From contig NZ_AZWO01000026.1 of assembly GCF_000514775.1 (NCBI RefSeq), forward strand, positions 1 through 64,000: a stretch of DNA of 64,000 nt. Direction: 5' to 3'. The notes beneath the pieces are model-generated. The model was not told the origin of the DNA and ran no database searches. It worked only from the letters and a program-made list of their open reading frames with translations. Both the position numbers and the translations under genes were made by a program. This DNA comes from Salinispora pacifica CNR114. Lineage in GTDB: Bacteria > Actinomycetota > Actinomycetes > Mycobacteriales > Micromonosporaceae. Below, in pieces: positions 45,529-54,729 of this stretch (within the stretch, counting starts at the first letter, position 1; every line of letters starts with the position of its first letter).

Positions 45529-47892
45529 TCAGCTGCGCCGGGTACGACGGCGCGGACGCGACTCGCCGCCCTCACCGCCGTCGCCACGGTCGCCGCTGTC
45601 GCCGCGGTCCGGGCCCCGGCCACCGCGCTCGCGGTCACCGCGGTCGCGCGGTCCCCGGTCGCCCCGGTCCCGACCCGCCGGCCGCTCGCCGGCGCCCTCC
45701 GCCGGGACCTCGGCGCCCTCCGGGCGCACCTTGTCCAGGTAGATCTTGCCCCGCTGGTCGATGTCGGCGATCTCCACCTCGACCTTGTCACCGACGTTGA
45801 GGAAGTCCTCGACCTTCTCGACGCGCTTGCCGTCGCCCACCTTGGAGATGTGCAGCAGACCGTCGCGGCCGGGAAGCAGCGAGACGAACGCGCCGAAGGC
45901 GGCGGTCTTGACCACCGTGCCGAGGAAGCGGTCGCCCATCTTCGGCAGGGTCGGGTTCGCGATCCCGTTGATCCGCTCGACCGCGGCCTGCGCCGCCGGG
46001 CCGTTGGTCGCACCGACGTAGATGGTGCCGTCGTCCTCGATCGAGATCTCGGCGCCCGTCTCGTCCTGGATGGCGTTGATCGTCTGCCCCTTCGGGCCGA
46101 TCACCATGCCGATCTTGTCCACCGGGATCTTGACGGTGGTGACCCGAGGCGCGTAGTCACTCATCGTGGCCGGCGCCTCGATCGCCGCCTGCATCACCTG
46201 CAGGATCGTCTGCCGGGCCTCGTAGGCCTGCTGAAGCGCCGCGGCGAGCACGTCCGACGGGATGCCGTCGAGCTTGGTGTCGAGCTGCAGCGCGGTGACG
46301 AAGTCCGGCGTACCGGCGACCTTGAAGTCCATGTCGCCGAAGGCGTCCTCGGCGCCGAGGATGTCGGTCAGCGTCACGTACCGGGTCTTACCCTCGACCT
46401 CGTCGGAGATCAGACCCATGGCGATCCCGGCGACCGGCGCCTTCAGCGGCACCCCGGCGGAGAGCAGGCCGAGCGTCGAGGCGCAGACCGAGCCCATCGA
46501 GGTCGAGCCGTTGGAGCCGAGCGCCTCGGAGACCTGCCGGATCGCGTACGGGAACTCCTCGCGCGAGGGCAGCACCGGGATCAGGGCCCGCTCGGCGAGC
46601 GCGCCGTGGCCGATCTCCCGCCGCTTCGGCGAGCCCACCCGGCCGGTCTCCCCGGTCGAGTACGGCGGGAAGTTGTAGTTGTGCATGTAACGCTTGGACT
46701 TCTCCGGGGAGAGCGTGTCCAGGGACTGCTCCATCCGGAGCATGTTCAGCGTGGTGACGCCCATGATCTGGGTCTCGCCCCGCTCGAAGAGCGCCGAGCC
46801 GTGCACCCGGGGCAGGATCCCGACCTCGGCGGTCAGCGGGCGAATGTCCCGCGGGCCGCGGCCGTCGATGCGGACCTGCTCGCGCAGCACCCGGTTGCGG
46901 ACCTCGGACTTGGTCAGCGACCGCAGCGCGGCGGAGAGCTCCTTCTCCCGACCCTCGAAGCGCGGGCCGAGCTCCTCGACCACCCGGGCCTTGATCCGGT
47001 CCAGGGCCTCCTCACGGTCGGCCTTGCCGGCGATCTTCAGGGCCTCGGCCACGTCCTCCCGGGCCAGCTCCGTGACCGCGTCGTACGCGTCATCGGCGTA
47101 GTCGAGGAAGACCGGGAACTCGGCGACCGGCTTCGCCGCCACCTCGGCCAGCTCGCTCTGCGCACGGCACAGTTCACGGATGGCCGGCTTGGCTGCCTCC
47201 AGCCCGCTCGCCACGACCTCCTCGGTCGGTGCGGAGGCGCCGTCGGCGACCAGCTTCGCGGTGTGCTCGGTGGCCTCCGCCTCGACCATCATGATCGCGA
47301 CGTCGCCGTCGGGCAGGGCGCGACCGGCGACCACCATGTCGAAGGTGGCGCGCTCCAGCTCCTCGTGGGTCGGGAAGGCAACCCAGGAGCCGTCGATGTG
47401 GGCCATCCGGGTCGCCCCGATCGGGCCGGAGAACGGCAGGCCGGAGAGCTTCGTCGACATCGAGGCGGCGTTGATCGCCACCACGTCGTACGGGTGGCTG
47501 GGGTCGAGCGCCAGGACGGTCTCGACGACCTGGACCTCGTTGCGCAGGCCCTTGACGAACGAGGGACGCAGCGGCCGGTCGATCAGCCGGCAGGTGAGGA
47601 TCGCGTCCTCGCTGGGGCGCCCCTCCCGGCGGAAGAACGAACCGGGGATCCGGCCCGCCGCGTACATCCGCTCCTCGACGTCGACGGTCAGCGGGAAGAA
47701 GTCGAAGTGCTCCTTCGGCTGCCGACCGGCGGTGGTGGCGGAGAGGACGACCGTCTCGCCGAGTTGGGCGACGACGGAGCCGGCGGCCTGACGGGCCAGC
47801 CGGCCGGTGGAGAAGGTGATCACACGGGTGCCGAAGGCCCCGTTGTCGATCGTGGCGGTACGAGACTGGGTACCGAGGTTGCTCTCGGTCAT
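45529..47892 (-). CDS. pnp: Polyribonucleotide nucleotidyltransferase (PNPase)
   Basis: 787 residues. Two RNase PH domains (about 1-260 and 330-570) flank a helical linker. A KH domain ([20 protein letters not shown], about 595-625) and an S1 domain follow ([28 protein letters not shown], about 650-715). The enzyme degrades RNA phosphorolytically 3'-5' and can synthesise tails. The C-terminus is a 45-residue Arg/Gly/Asp repeat tail ([18 protein letters not shown]) that may bind RNA. It is downstream of rpsO with a hairpin between, the arrangement known in Streptomyces where RNase III cuts the intergenic hairpin. Confidence 0.96.
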   Translation of the reverse strand: MTESNLGTQSRTATIDNGAFGTRVITFSTGRLARQAAGSVVAQLGETVVLSATTAGRQPKEHFDFFPLTVDVEERMYAAGRIPGSFFRREGRPSEDAILTCRLIDRPLRPSFVKGLRNEVQVVETVLALDPSHPYDVVAINAASMSTKLSGLPFSGPIGATRMAHIDGSWVAFPTHEELERATFDMVVAGRALPDGDVAIMMVEAEATEHTAKLVADGASAPTEEVVASGLEAAKPAIRELCRAQSELAEVAAKPVAEFPVFLDYADDAYDAVTELAREDVAEALKIAGKADREEALDRIKARVVEELGPRFEGREKELSAALRSLTKSEVRNRVLREQVRIDGRGPRDIRPLTAEVGILPRVHGSALFERGETQIMGVTTLNMLRMEQSLDTLSPEKSKRYMHNYNFPPYSTGETGRVGSPKRREIGHGALAERALIPVLPSREEFPYAIRQVSEALGSNGSTSMGSVCASTLGLLSAGVPLKAPVAGIAMGLISDEVEGKTRYVTLTDILGAEDAFGDMDFKVAGTPDFVTALQLDTKLDGIPSDVLAAALQQAYEARQTILQVMQAAIEAPATMSDYAPRVTTVKIPVDKIGMVIGPKGQTINAIQDETGAEISIEDDGTIYVGATNGPAAQAAVERINGIANPTLPKMGDRFLGTVVKTAAFGAFVSLLPGRDGLLHISKVGDGKRVEKVEDFLNVGDKVEVEIADIDQRGKIYLDKVRPEGAEVPAEGAGERPAGRDRGDRGPRDRGDRERGGRGPDRGDSGDRGDGGEGGESRPRRRTRRS

Positions 47893-48090
47893 CTGTGGTT
47901 GCGCTCCTTCGCGTCTACGGACCGCGACGCGCAGCTGCTCAGACGGCCGGTCTTCGATCGAAGCGCCCGGGCGGATCGGCGAGGTGCCGGATGCCCGGAG
48001 GCCACTACCGGAGACCGGTGCGCTGACCGGCTCCCGGTGGTCGGGGGGTCGTGCGGCCCTAATTTCGGAGTTTCTGGCGGTGAACCGGAG

Positions 48091-48120
48091 CGGGGGAGCG
48101 GCCGTTCGGCCACTCCCCCG
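48091..48120 (-). terminator. rpsO-pnp intergenic hairpin
   Basis: CGGGGGAG (48091-48098) and CTCCCCCG (48113-48120), with CGGCC/GGCCG inside, form a long stem starting 6 bases after the rpsO stop codon. In the actinomycete rpsO-pnp operon a hairpin at this point acts as a partial terminator and RNase III site; this one is predicted from position and pairing. Confidence 0.75.
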
Positions 48121-48125
48121 TCACG

Positions 48126-48395
48126 TCACCGGCGCAGACCGAGCCGCTCGATGAGCGACCGGTAGCGGTTGATGTCCTTCTTCTGCACGTAGTTGAGCAG
48201 CCGACGGCGGCGGCCGACCAGCAGCAGCAGCCCACGGCGGCTGTGGTGGTCATGCTTGTGCACCTTCAGGTGCTCGGTCAGGCCCGCGATCCGCTTGGTG
48301 AGGACGGCGACCTGCACCTCCGGCGAACCGGTGTCACCCTCGACGGTCGCGTACTCCTCGCGGATCTTGGCCTTGTCCTGCTGGTCGAGCGCCAT
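48126..48395 (-). CDS. rpsO: 30S ribosomal protein S15
   Basis: 89 residues from ATG 48393-48395, with GGGAGA upstream; a longer in-frame extension is not homologous. [35 protein letters not shown] and [25 protein letters not shown] are the standard S15 sequence. S15 binds 16S rRNA early in 30S assembly. The pnp gene follows after a hairpin. Confidence 0.98.
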   Translation of the reverse strand: MALDQQDKAKIREEYATVEGDTGSPEVQVAVLTKRIAGLTEHLKVHKHDHHSRRGLLLLVGRRRRLLNYVQKKDINRYRSLIERLGLRR

Positions 48396-48560
48396 GTTCT
48401 CCCTGTTTCGGTGGGTTGATCGGTATCGTGTCCGCCCGGTTGGGCCTCGCCCAGATGGCCGGGCGAAGCCCGGCGGCGGACGGTCCTCGCACCCGCGGCG
48501 TCGTGCAGGCATGCCAGGACCCACGTCGGTCGGCCGACGTCCCTGTCAGGGTACCAGCCA

Positions 48561-48577
48561 GTCCGGAAACTCCGGAC
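48561..48577 (-). terminator. Hairpin after ribF
   Basis: GTCCGGA (48561-48567) and TCCGGAC (48571-48577) pair perfectly around AAC, 41 bases past the ribF stop and ahead of rpsO. Likely a terminator that separates ribF from rpsO. Confidence 0.5.
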
Positions 48578-48618
48578 CAGGGGCGGACCGGGGTGTCGAA
48601 CCCGATCACTTTCCGTGA

Positions 48619-49548
48619 TCATCCCAAGGCTTGGCGGGTACGTTCGACGTCCTCGGCCATCTGGGCCACCAACGGCTCAATCGAGTCGTAGCGGACCTGC
48701 CCACGCAGGTGCGCCACGAAGTCCAGGGCCAGCCGCTCGCCGTACAGGTCCGCGTCGAAGTCGAGCACGTACGCCTCGACCCGCCGTTCCTGGCCGGAGA
48801 AGGTCGGGTTCGTGCCGACCGACACCGCCGCCAGCAGCGGCTCCCGCTGCCCCCGCCGCACCAGGCGGGCGGCGTAGATCCCGTCGGCCGGGATCGCGGC
48901 GTACCGGTGGCAGAGCAGGTTGGCGGTGGGGAAGCCCAGCTCGCGACCGCGCCGGTCGCCGCGGACCACCACGCCCTCCAGCCGGTGCGGCCGCCCCAAC
49001 GCGCTGGCAGCGGCCACCACGTCTCCGGCGGCGACGCACGAACGGATGTACGTGGAGGAGAAGATCGTCCCCGCCTCGGCCACCAGGGGCGCCCCCTCGA
49101 CGGCGTAACCGAACGTCCGACCGAGCTGCTCCAGCAACGCCACGTCTCCCGCGGCCCGATGCCCGAACCGGAAGTTCTCCCCCACCACGACCAGCGCGGC
49201 GTGCAGGTGCTCGACCAGAACGTCGTGCGCGAACGCCTCTGCCGACAGCCGGGAGAAGTCCGGGGTGAACGGCACCACACAGAGCACGTCCACGCCGAGC
49301 GCCTCGATCAACTCGGCCTTCCGGGCCGGCTCGGTGAGCACCGCCGGGTGCGAACCCGGACGGACCACCTCGGCGGGGTGCGGATCGAAGGTGACCACCA
49401 CCGACCTGACGCCGAGTTCGCGAGCCCGCGCCACCGCGTGCCCGATGATCGCCTGGTGCCCCCGGTGCACGCCGTCGAAGACACCGATGGTGACGACCGA
49501 CCGCCCCCAGCCGCCGGGCGCCGCGTCGTACCCCCGCCACCGCTGCAT
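48619..49548 (-). CDS. ribF: Bifunctional riboflavin kinase/FMN adenylyltransferase
   Basis: 309 residues. SVVTIGVFDGVHRGHQAII is the nucleotidyltransferase HxGH-type motif, and FSSTYIRSCVAAGDV leads to the second half. The riboflavin kinase domain starts near residue 185 (LEGVVVRGDRRGRELGFPTANL) and contains VGTNPTFSGQERRVEAYVLDF. It makes FMN and FAD from riboflavin. It lies 38 bp after truB. Confidence 0.95.
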   Translation of the reverse strand: MQRWRGYDAAPGGWGRSVVTIGVFDGVHRGHQAIIGHAVARARELGVRSVVVTFDPHPAEVVRPGSHPAVLTEPARKAELIEALGVDVLCVVPFTPDFSRLSAEAFAHDVLVEHLHAALVVVGENFRFGHRAAGDVALLEQLGRTFGYAVEGAPLVAEAGTIFSSTYIRSCVAAGDVVAAASALGRPHRLEGVVVRGDRRGRELGFPTANLLCHRYAAIPADGIYAARLVRRGQREPLLAAVSVGTNPTFSGQERRVEAYVLDFDADLYGERLALDFVAHLRGQVRYDSIEPLVAQMAEDVERTRQALG

Positions 49549-49586
49549 AACGCTCCTCCCCTGTCGCTGTCCCGACCGCCGCGCCG

Positions 49587-50471
49587 TCAGGCCGGGGCCA
49601 GCACGATCTCGGCACGGGCCCGACCGGCCCGCTCGCTGACGATAGCGACCAACCCGCCCGCCGGGCCGAAGACGGCGTACGGGCCGTCGATCCCCGCCGG
49701 GTCCAACGGACCGCCGTGCGAGAGCACCCGCTCCTCCTCGGCGGTCGCCTCCCGGCGCGGGAAGAACCGATCGGCCGCCGCCGCGAGGGAGAGCGTGACC
49801 ACCTCGGGTGCCCGGCGCTCCAGGTCATCGAGGGTAGCGGCCTCGGCGAGGGTGAAACCGCCCACGGCGGTACGCCGTAGCGCGGTGAGGTGCCCGCCGA
49901 CGCCGAGCGCCTGGCCGGCGTCCCGGGCGATCGCCCGCACATACGTGCCGGAGGAGCAGGTGACGTCCACGTCCACGTCCACCACGTCCGGCTCGTCGCG
50001 GCGCAGTGCTCGCGCGTCGAGCTGGGAGATGGTGACCCGCCGGGGCGGCAGGTCAACGCTGGCTCCCTCCCGAACCCGGCGGTACGCCCGCTGACCGTCG
50101 ATCTTGATAGCGCTGACCGCGCTGGGCACCTGGTCCACCGCACCGGTCTGCGCCGCCAGCACGGCCCGGACCGCCTCGTCGGTCACCAGACCAGCCGGCG
50201 TGCTGGAGATCACATCCCCCTCGGCATCGTCGGTTACCGTCGCCTGCCCCAGCCGAATCGTGGCGGCGTAGCTCTTGCCAGCCCCAATGACGTAGGTCAG
50301 CAACCGGGTGGCTCGCCCCACGCCGAGGACCAGGACCCCGGTCGCCATCGGATCGAGTGTGCCACCGTGCCCGACCCGCCGGGTCCGGGCCAGCCGGCGC
50401 ACCCGTGCCACCACGTCGTGCGATGTCATGCCGCCGGGCTTGTCGACCACGATCAGTCCGTCTGCGCTCAC
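49587..50471 (-). CDS. truB: tRNA pseudouridine-55 synthase
   Basis: 294 residues from GTG 50469-50471, because family members start close to GLIVVDKPGGMTSHDVV; the longer open frame upstream carries no homology. GHGGTLDPMATGVLVLGVGRATRL contains the catalytic Asp. VDVDVTCSSGTYVRAIARDAG and the C-terminal PUA-like region are also present. It makes pseudouridine 55 in the T-loop of tRNAs. Same operon as ribF; divergent from a small membrane protein gene. Confidence 0.95.
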   Translation of the reverse strand: MSADGLIVVDKPGGMTSHDVVARVRRLARTRRVGHGGTLDPMATGVLVLGVGRATRLLTYVIGAGKSYAATIRLGQATVTDDAEGDVISSTPAGLVTDEAVRAVLAAQTGAVDQVPSAVSAIKIDGQRAYRRVREGASVDLPPRRVTISQLDARALRRDEPDVVDVDVDVTCSSGTYVRAIARDAGQALGVGGHLTALRRTAVGGFTLAEAATLDDLERRAPEVVTLSLAAAADRFFPRREATAEEERVLSHGGPLDPAGIDGPYAVFGPAGGLVAIVSERAGRARAEIVLAPA

Positions 50472-50611
50472 GACCGCCAAGCCTGCCAGACGGGCCGGCC
50501 AGGCCGACACCGGGACGCCACCCGGACAACCAGACCACCCACCCGCACCACGACGATCGCATTGACACCGGCTGCTACCAATGGGCTGATCAACCACGGG
50601 AGGGTTAGGCA

Positions 50612-50929
50612 ATGTCACGCCAGCACCAGAATCAGGACCGGCAGCGATTTCCCCGACTGCACCAACCGGAGCAGCCGCCCAGCCTCCCCTCCTGGATGCT
50701 CGACCCACCGCCCCCGCGGCGCACGACTGTGGACCGGATCGCCGCGGCGCTGCTCGCGCTCCCGGGTGCCGCCGCCCTGCGCCGGCGGTGGCAGGTGTGG
50801 CAGGGCCGACGCCGGCTGTACCAACGCTTCCCGAACACGATGAAGCTAGCCGGCTTCATCGTCTCCTTCGCCGTGGCCCTGGGGCTGGTGATGGCCACCT
50901 ACGCCCTGCTGGGCATGGCCTCGTCCTAG
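50612..50929 (+). CDS. Small membrane protein (105 aa)
   Basis: I do not recognise a family. The first 40 residues are Pro/Gln-rich (QHQNQDRQRFPRLHQPEQPP). A basic amphipathic part follows (AALRRRWQVWQGRRRLYQRFP), and one strong transmembrane helix near the end (LAGFIVSFAVALGLVMATYALLGM). ATG at 50612 follows GGGAGGG at a good distance, supporting it. Divergent from truB, and isolated from other genes on its strand. Confidence 0.65.
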   Translation: MSRQHQNQDRQRFPRLHQPEQPPSLPSWMLDPPPPRRTTVDRIAAALLALPGAAALRRRWQVWQGRRRLYQRFPNTMKLAGFIVSFAVALGLVMATYALLGMASS

Positions 50930-51007
50930 CCGGCGCTCCACTCCCGCACGCTGCGGTCGGCGGCCCGGACCCACTCCGAAGACTCAGGCTCCGACCACGC
51001 CGGCGAC

Positions 51008-52354
51008 TCAGGCCCGGGTGGCACCGACGACCGCCCAGCGACCGGAGCGCAGGCGCAGCAGCAGGGCGGCCAACCGGAGCACCACGAAGAAGGTGAGTCC
51101 GGCCCAGATCCCACCGAGTCCGAGGTCCAGTCCGTACGCCAACCAGATGGCCGGCAGAAATCCCCCCAACGCCGCCACGATCGTGAGGTTCCGCAGGTAG
51201 CGGATGTCCCCCGCGCCGATCAACACCCCGTCCAGGGCGAAGACGACGCCCGCCAGCGGCAACATCGCGACGAACCAGGGCCAGGCCACCATCGCCTCGT
51301 CGCGGACCTGCCCATCGGCGCTGAACCAGCCCGGGACGACCCCGGCGCCAGCGGCGATGACCAGCGCGAACGCCACACCGCAGCCGGCGCCGAGCAACCC
51401 GATCCGGCGGGCCAGTCCACGGGCGCCGGCCGCGTCGTCGGCCCCCAGCGCGGCGCCGACCAGGGCCTGCGCGGCGATGGCGAGCGCGTCGAGCACCAGG
51501 GCGGTGAAGAACCAGAGTTGCAGGACGATCTGATGGGCGCCGACCGCCGCCGCGCCAAAGCGGGCGGCCACCGCGGTGGCGGAGAGAAAACTCGCCTGGA
51601 AGGCGACGCCGCGGATGAGCAGGTCCCGACTGAGCACAAGCTGCTGGGCGAGGACCCGGGGCCGGGGGCGGAGGGCCACCCGCTCGGCGACCAGCGCCCC
51701 GGCGAAGAGCACACCAGAGATCGTCTGCGCCACGACGTTGGCCACCGCCGATCCGGGCAGGCCGAGCCCGACGGGATAGACCAGCACCGGGCAGAGCACC
51801 GCGGAGAGCAGGCTCGGGCCGAGCACGAACCACAGCGGCCGGCGGGTGTCCTGGACACCCCGCAGCCAGCCGTTGCCAGCAGCGGCCAGGAGCAGCCCCG
51901 GTGCGCCGAGCGCGGCGATCCGCAGCCACTGCGCGGCGGCCTCCGCCACCTCGTTGTCCGCCCCGACGAGGGCACGGGCGAGTACGCCGCCACCGGCCTG
52001 CATGCCGACCGCGACGAAGACCCCTACCGCGAGCGCGAGCCAGGAGGCCTGGACCCCCTCGGCAACGGCGGCGGCGCGGTCACCAGCCCCGAACCGCCGG
52101 GCGGAGCGCCCGGTGGTGCCGTAGGCGACGACCGTGCCCAGCCAGGCGATGAGCGTCAGCACGGTGCCGCCGATCGCCAACGCGGCGAGCGGGACCCGGC
52201 CGAGGTGTCCCACCACCGCCGTGTCGACCAGCACGTACAGCGGCTCTGCGGCGAGCACCACGAGGGCGGGCAGGGCGAGCGCGGCGATCCGGCGGGGCGA
52301 GGCGGAGCGGGTTGCGGGGGCGGACGGCGGGTTCATCGTCGCCGATCCTGACAC
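51008..52354 (-). CDS. MATE-family efflux transporter (DinF-like)
   Basis: 448 residues with about 12 hydrophobic segments in two similar halves. RIAALALPALVVLAAEPLYVLVDTAVVGHLG is the N-terminal MATE signature, and LGAPGLLLAAAGNGWLRGVQDTRRPL is typical of the DinF branch. Predicted Na+ or proton-driven export of cationic compounds. Homologues of the DinF branch lie next to nrnA and rbfA in other actinobacteria, as here. The stop is 78 bases from the end of the divergent small gene. Confidence 0.88.
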   Translation of the reverse strand: MSGSATMNPPSAPATRSASPRRIAALALPALVVLAAEPLYVLVDTAVVGHLGRVPLAALAIGGTVLTLIAWLGTVVAYGTTGRSARRFGAGDRAAAVAEGVQASWLALAVGVFVAVGMQAGGGVLARALVGADNEVAEAAAQWLRIAALGAPGLLLAAAGNGWLRGVQDTRRPLWFVLGPSLLSAVLCPVLVYPVGLGLPGSAVANVVAQTISGVLFAGALVAERVALRPRPRVLAQQLVLSRDLLIRGVAFQASFLSATAVAARFGAAAVGAHQIVLQLWFFTALVLDALAIAAQALVGAALGADDAAGARGLARRIGLLGAGCGVAFALVIAAGAGVVPGWFSADGQVRDEAMVAWPWFVAMLPLAGVVFALDGVLIGAGDIRYLRNLTIVAALGGFLPAIWLAYGLDLGLGGIWAGLTFFVVLRLAALLLRLRSGRWAVVGATRA

Positions 52355-52464
52355 GGGCTCGGTAAGGACCGCAAACCGGGCTAGTCACTTACCGGCGATC
52401 CGTGGCGCCGGACGACGGGCGGCCAGCGCCGCCCGTCGGGGAGGGCGTCAGCTGCTCGGCGACG

Positions 52465-52554
52465 TCACTGGCGCGTGTCCATCGAGGTCTGCAGGGCACG
52501 GCGCAGTTGCTCACGTGCCTCGTCCGCGGTGTCGGGCTTGGGCTTGTTCGGCAT
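52465..52554 (-). CDS. Candidate 29-residue protein
   Basis: MPNKPKPDTADEAREQLRRALQTSMDTRQ starts with ATG 52552-52554, preceded by GGAAGGGG, and stops with TGA at 52465-52467 (29 residues; only the first part is quoted as MPNKPKPDTADEAREQ). Codons have strong G/C third positions and the chain looks helical after the Pro/Lys start. It lies between the MATE gene and DUF6186 gene, which leaves a gap of about 500 bp otherwise. No family recognised; a chance ORF cannot be excluded. Confidence 0.4.
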   Translation of the reverse strand: MPNKPKPDTADEAREQLRRALQTSMDTRQ

Positions 52555-52852
52555 GGGAAACCCCTTCCAGGGCGCGAGCCACCAAGGCAGCGGTGGAACT
52601 CACGGGCAAGGTCTGCCACCCGCGGACGTCCGGGGTCGCCGGAGCGGCGCACGAAGCATCGAGCCCGGGTCGGTCCGACCCTGGAGAGCGACGACGCCGG
52701 GTACGGCCCCACCGCTCACGACCAGCACCGTCAGCACGGCATCGGTCAATGTCCAAGCTATCGTTCAGGTCCACCCACCGCCGGCTGTTCCCACCATCCG
52801 GGCGGAGCCAGAGCTCCGAAGGCCGGTGGTCGGCCAGCGCGGAAGCGGCACC
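52555..52852. other. Non-coding-looking spacer
   Basis: I see no convincing gene, RNA or hairpin here. Short ORFs on both strands lack Shine-Dalgarno sites and have poor amino-acid composition. It may contain the promoter of the 29-residue ORF or of the MATE gene. Confidence 0.5.
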
Positions 52853-53065
52853 TCAACGAGCCAGGAAGTGCCAGCCCAGCCACCACCAGAAGCCGAAGAG
52901 CCCAATCCGGCCGACCGGCACCGAGCCGACCTCGTACCGCATGACGTACGCGCAGACCTCACCCAGGGTGGGGATGCGGGACCCCTCCCGGCGGGCTGCC
53001 AACTCCACCGCGACAAAGAGCGCCACCGCCACCAGGAAACCGCCGATCGCCAGCGTCCGCATCAT
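52853..53065 (-). CDS. DUF6186 small membrane protein
   Basis: 70 residues from ATG 53063-53065. MRTLAIGGFLVAVALFVAVE is the membrane helix, then REGSRIPTLGEVCAYVMRYEVG and a second hydrophobic segment with GLFGFWWWLGWHFLAR. This is the DUF6186 pattern, found widely in Micromonosporaceae and relatives; function unknown. The start overlaps the preceding stop by 4 bp (ATGA), so it is translated together with the upstream membrane protein. Confidence 0.75.
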   Translation of the reverse strand: MMRTLAIGGFLVAVALFVAVELAARREGSRIPTLGEVCAYVMRYEVGSVPVGRIGLFGFWWWLGWHFLAR

Positions 53066-53469
53066 CGCCGCACCATCCCCCAGAACGCGGACAACCAGGC
53101 CAGCCAACCCGCTGAACGGATCACCCCGTCCTCCAGCAGTGGATCCGCCAGCCGGGAGAAGGTCGGGAAATCATCACCGGCAGCGGCCACGAAGGTGGCC
53201 CCCTCGAAGACCACAAACACCACCACCGGCAACGTCCACCACACCGCACCCCCGTCCAGCCGAACCGGTGCGGGTCGCCGGGGCACCCGGTTACCCAGGC
53301 CAAGCCAGATCAGGACACCACCGGTGCCGAGCGTCCACAGATTCGCCTCCATCGAGAAGGAGGGAAACCGGCCACCCACCAACGACAGGCAGACGAGCAC
53401 CGGCACGGTGACAGCGGGACGATCCCAGGCGCGCGGCGCCTCGATGGTCAGGTCACAGGGCTGTTCCAT
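53062..53469 (-). CDS. Small membrane protein (135 aa)
   Basis: 135 residues from the ATG at about 53469 (EQPCDLTIEAPRAWDRP). Hydrophobic segments include VTVPVLVCLSLVGG, TLGTGGVLIWLGLG and WWTLPVVVFVVFEGATFV. It ends in WLAWLSAFWGMVRR. I do not recognise a family. The DUF6186 gene overlaps its stop by 4 bp. A longer in-frame extension to 53550 exists but has no support. Confidence 0.65.
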   Translation of the reverse strand: MEQPCDLTIEAPRAWDRPAVTVPVLVCLSLVGGRFPSFSMEANLWTLGTGGVLIWLGLGNRVPRRPAPVRLDGGAVWWTLPVVVFVVFEGATFVAAAGDDFPTFSRLADPLLEDGVIRSAGWLAWLSAFWGMVRR

Positions 53470-53631
53470 TCCGCAATTCTGCCCACCGTCACCAACGGCG
53501 GGAAGACCGAACACCCGTAAGCCGACCCTGAACTTTGTCCGACAGATCATCAGCCGACAGGCCCGCCAGCAGTAAACCGCAGGGCTGACCTGACGGCTAC
53601 CGCAGGGCTACCCGACCGTTGCCGCGAAGCC

Positions 53632-53677
53632 GACCAGACCGACACCGCGGGGTTGACCAGACCGACACCGCGAGGCC
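53632..53677. repeat. Two 23-bp direct repeats upstream of a membrane-protein operon
   Basis: GACCAGACCGACACCGCGGGG followed by TT (53632-53654) is repeated with small changes at 53655-53677. More degenerate copies of the same kind (CCGCAGGGCT) lie to the left at about 53578-53612. They are between the nrnA stop and the membrane protein. Confidence 0.7.
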
Positions 53678-53682
53678 ACCCC

Positions 53683-54729
53683 TCAACCGCCGGTCGGGGC
53701 GAGTAGCGCCTCGGCCAGCTCCCGCCGGACGGCCTCCACCACCTCGTCGGCGCTGCCCCGGCCGGTGAAGCCGGCGGCGAGCCGGTGCCCTCCGCCGCCC
53801 AACGCCATCGCCACCCGGCTCACGTCCACCGCGCCCTTGCTCCGCAACGACACCGCCCACTCGCCGTCGGCGGTCTGCTTCACCACGCAGCTCACGTCGG
53901 CCTCCGCCGTGCACCGCACCGAATCGATCAGCGCCTCCAGCACGTACGCCGGCTGCCCGTGCCGGGCCAGGTCCTCCTGGCTCGCCCAGGTCCACACCAG
54001 GCCGTGACCGCCCGCAGCGGCCGGCTCCAGCTGGGCCCGACCGAGCACCTCGGCGTAGAGCCGCACGGCACCGAACGGGCGGGTGTCGAAGACGCGCCGA
54101 GAGATCTCACCGGGACGGATGCCCGTGGCGAGTAGCCGGGCCGCGAAGCGGTGCACCGCCGCGGTGGTGGCCGCGTACCGGAACGAACCGGTGTCGGTGG
54201 TCAACGCCACGTAGAGACACTCCGCGATCTCCGCATCGAGCGGCACCCCCAGCCGGTTGAGCAGCTCGTCCACGAGCACCGCGGTGGCCGCCGCCCGCGG
54301 GTCAACCAGATTGATCGCACCGAAGCCGGGGTTCGACGCGTGATGGTCGAGCACCAACGTGCTGCCGGCGGTCGTCAACCGGTCAGCCAGCTCCCCCAAC
54401 CGGGACTCGCTCGCCGCGTCGAAGCTGATCAGAAGGTCCGGATCGGCAACCGCCTCCGCCGCCGGAACGAGCAACTGCTCACCGGGCAGCCCGCGCAGCG
54501 GCTCCGGGAGTTGCGGCGGGCCGGGAAAGGTGGCCTGCACCTGTCGCAGACCGAGCCAACGCAGGCCGAGAGCGAAGCCGAGCATGCTGCCGAGCGCGTC
54601 GCCGTCCGGGTTCACATGACAGACCAGCAGCACCCGCCCCGCGGCCGGCGCTGCCCGGACCGCGGCCACCGCCGCCGCCCAGTCGGCCTCCGCCGGCGCG
54701 GACCGCGCCCCGGCGACGGAATCGGTCAC
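53683..54729 (-). CDS. nrnA: DHH/DHHA1 bifunctional oligoribonuclease and PAP phosphatase (NrnA-like)
   Basis: 348 residues. VLLVCHVNPDGDALGSML, the DHH motif LVLDHHASNPGFG, SFDAASESRLGEL and the DHHA1 end (ALGGGGHRLAAGFTG) are all present, typical of NrnA and mycobacterial homologues. The enzyme degrades nano-RNA and dephosphorylates 3'-phosphoadenosine 5'-phosphate. Its start overlaps rbfA's stop by 4 bp, and the MATE transporter follows downstream in the same direction, as in other actinobacteria. Confidence 0.92.
   Translation of the reverse strand: MTDSVAGARSAPAEADWAAAVAAVRAAPAAGRVLLVCHVNPDGDALGSMLGFALGLRWLGLRQVQATFPGPPQLPEPLRGLPGEQLLVPAAEAVADPDLLISFDAASESRLGELADRLTTAGSTLVLDHHASNPGFGAINLVDPRAAATAVLVDELLNRLGVPLDAEIAECLYVALTTDTGSFRYAATTAAVHRFAARLLATGIRPGEISRRVFDTRPFGAVRLYAEVLGRAQLEPAAAGGHGLVWTWASQEDLARHGQPAYVLEALIDSVRCTAEADVSCVVKQTADGEWAVSLRSKGAVDVSRVAMALGGGGHRLAAGFTGRGSADEVVEAVRRELAEALLAPTGG

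Noticed and set aside
45205..48165. Very long open frame (986 codons) on the + strand opposite the M16 gene and pnp
   Set aside because: Antisense shadow; the protein is a low-complexity Arg/Asp/Gly-rich string, and pnp and M16 peptidase motifs are on the other strand.
52402..52944. 180-codon ORF on the + strand
   Set aside because: Arg/Pro/Ser-rich shadow without a ribosome site; it opposes the DUF6186 gene and the 29-residue ORF.
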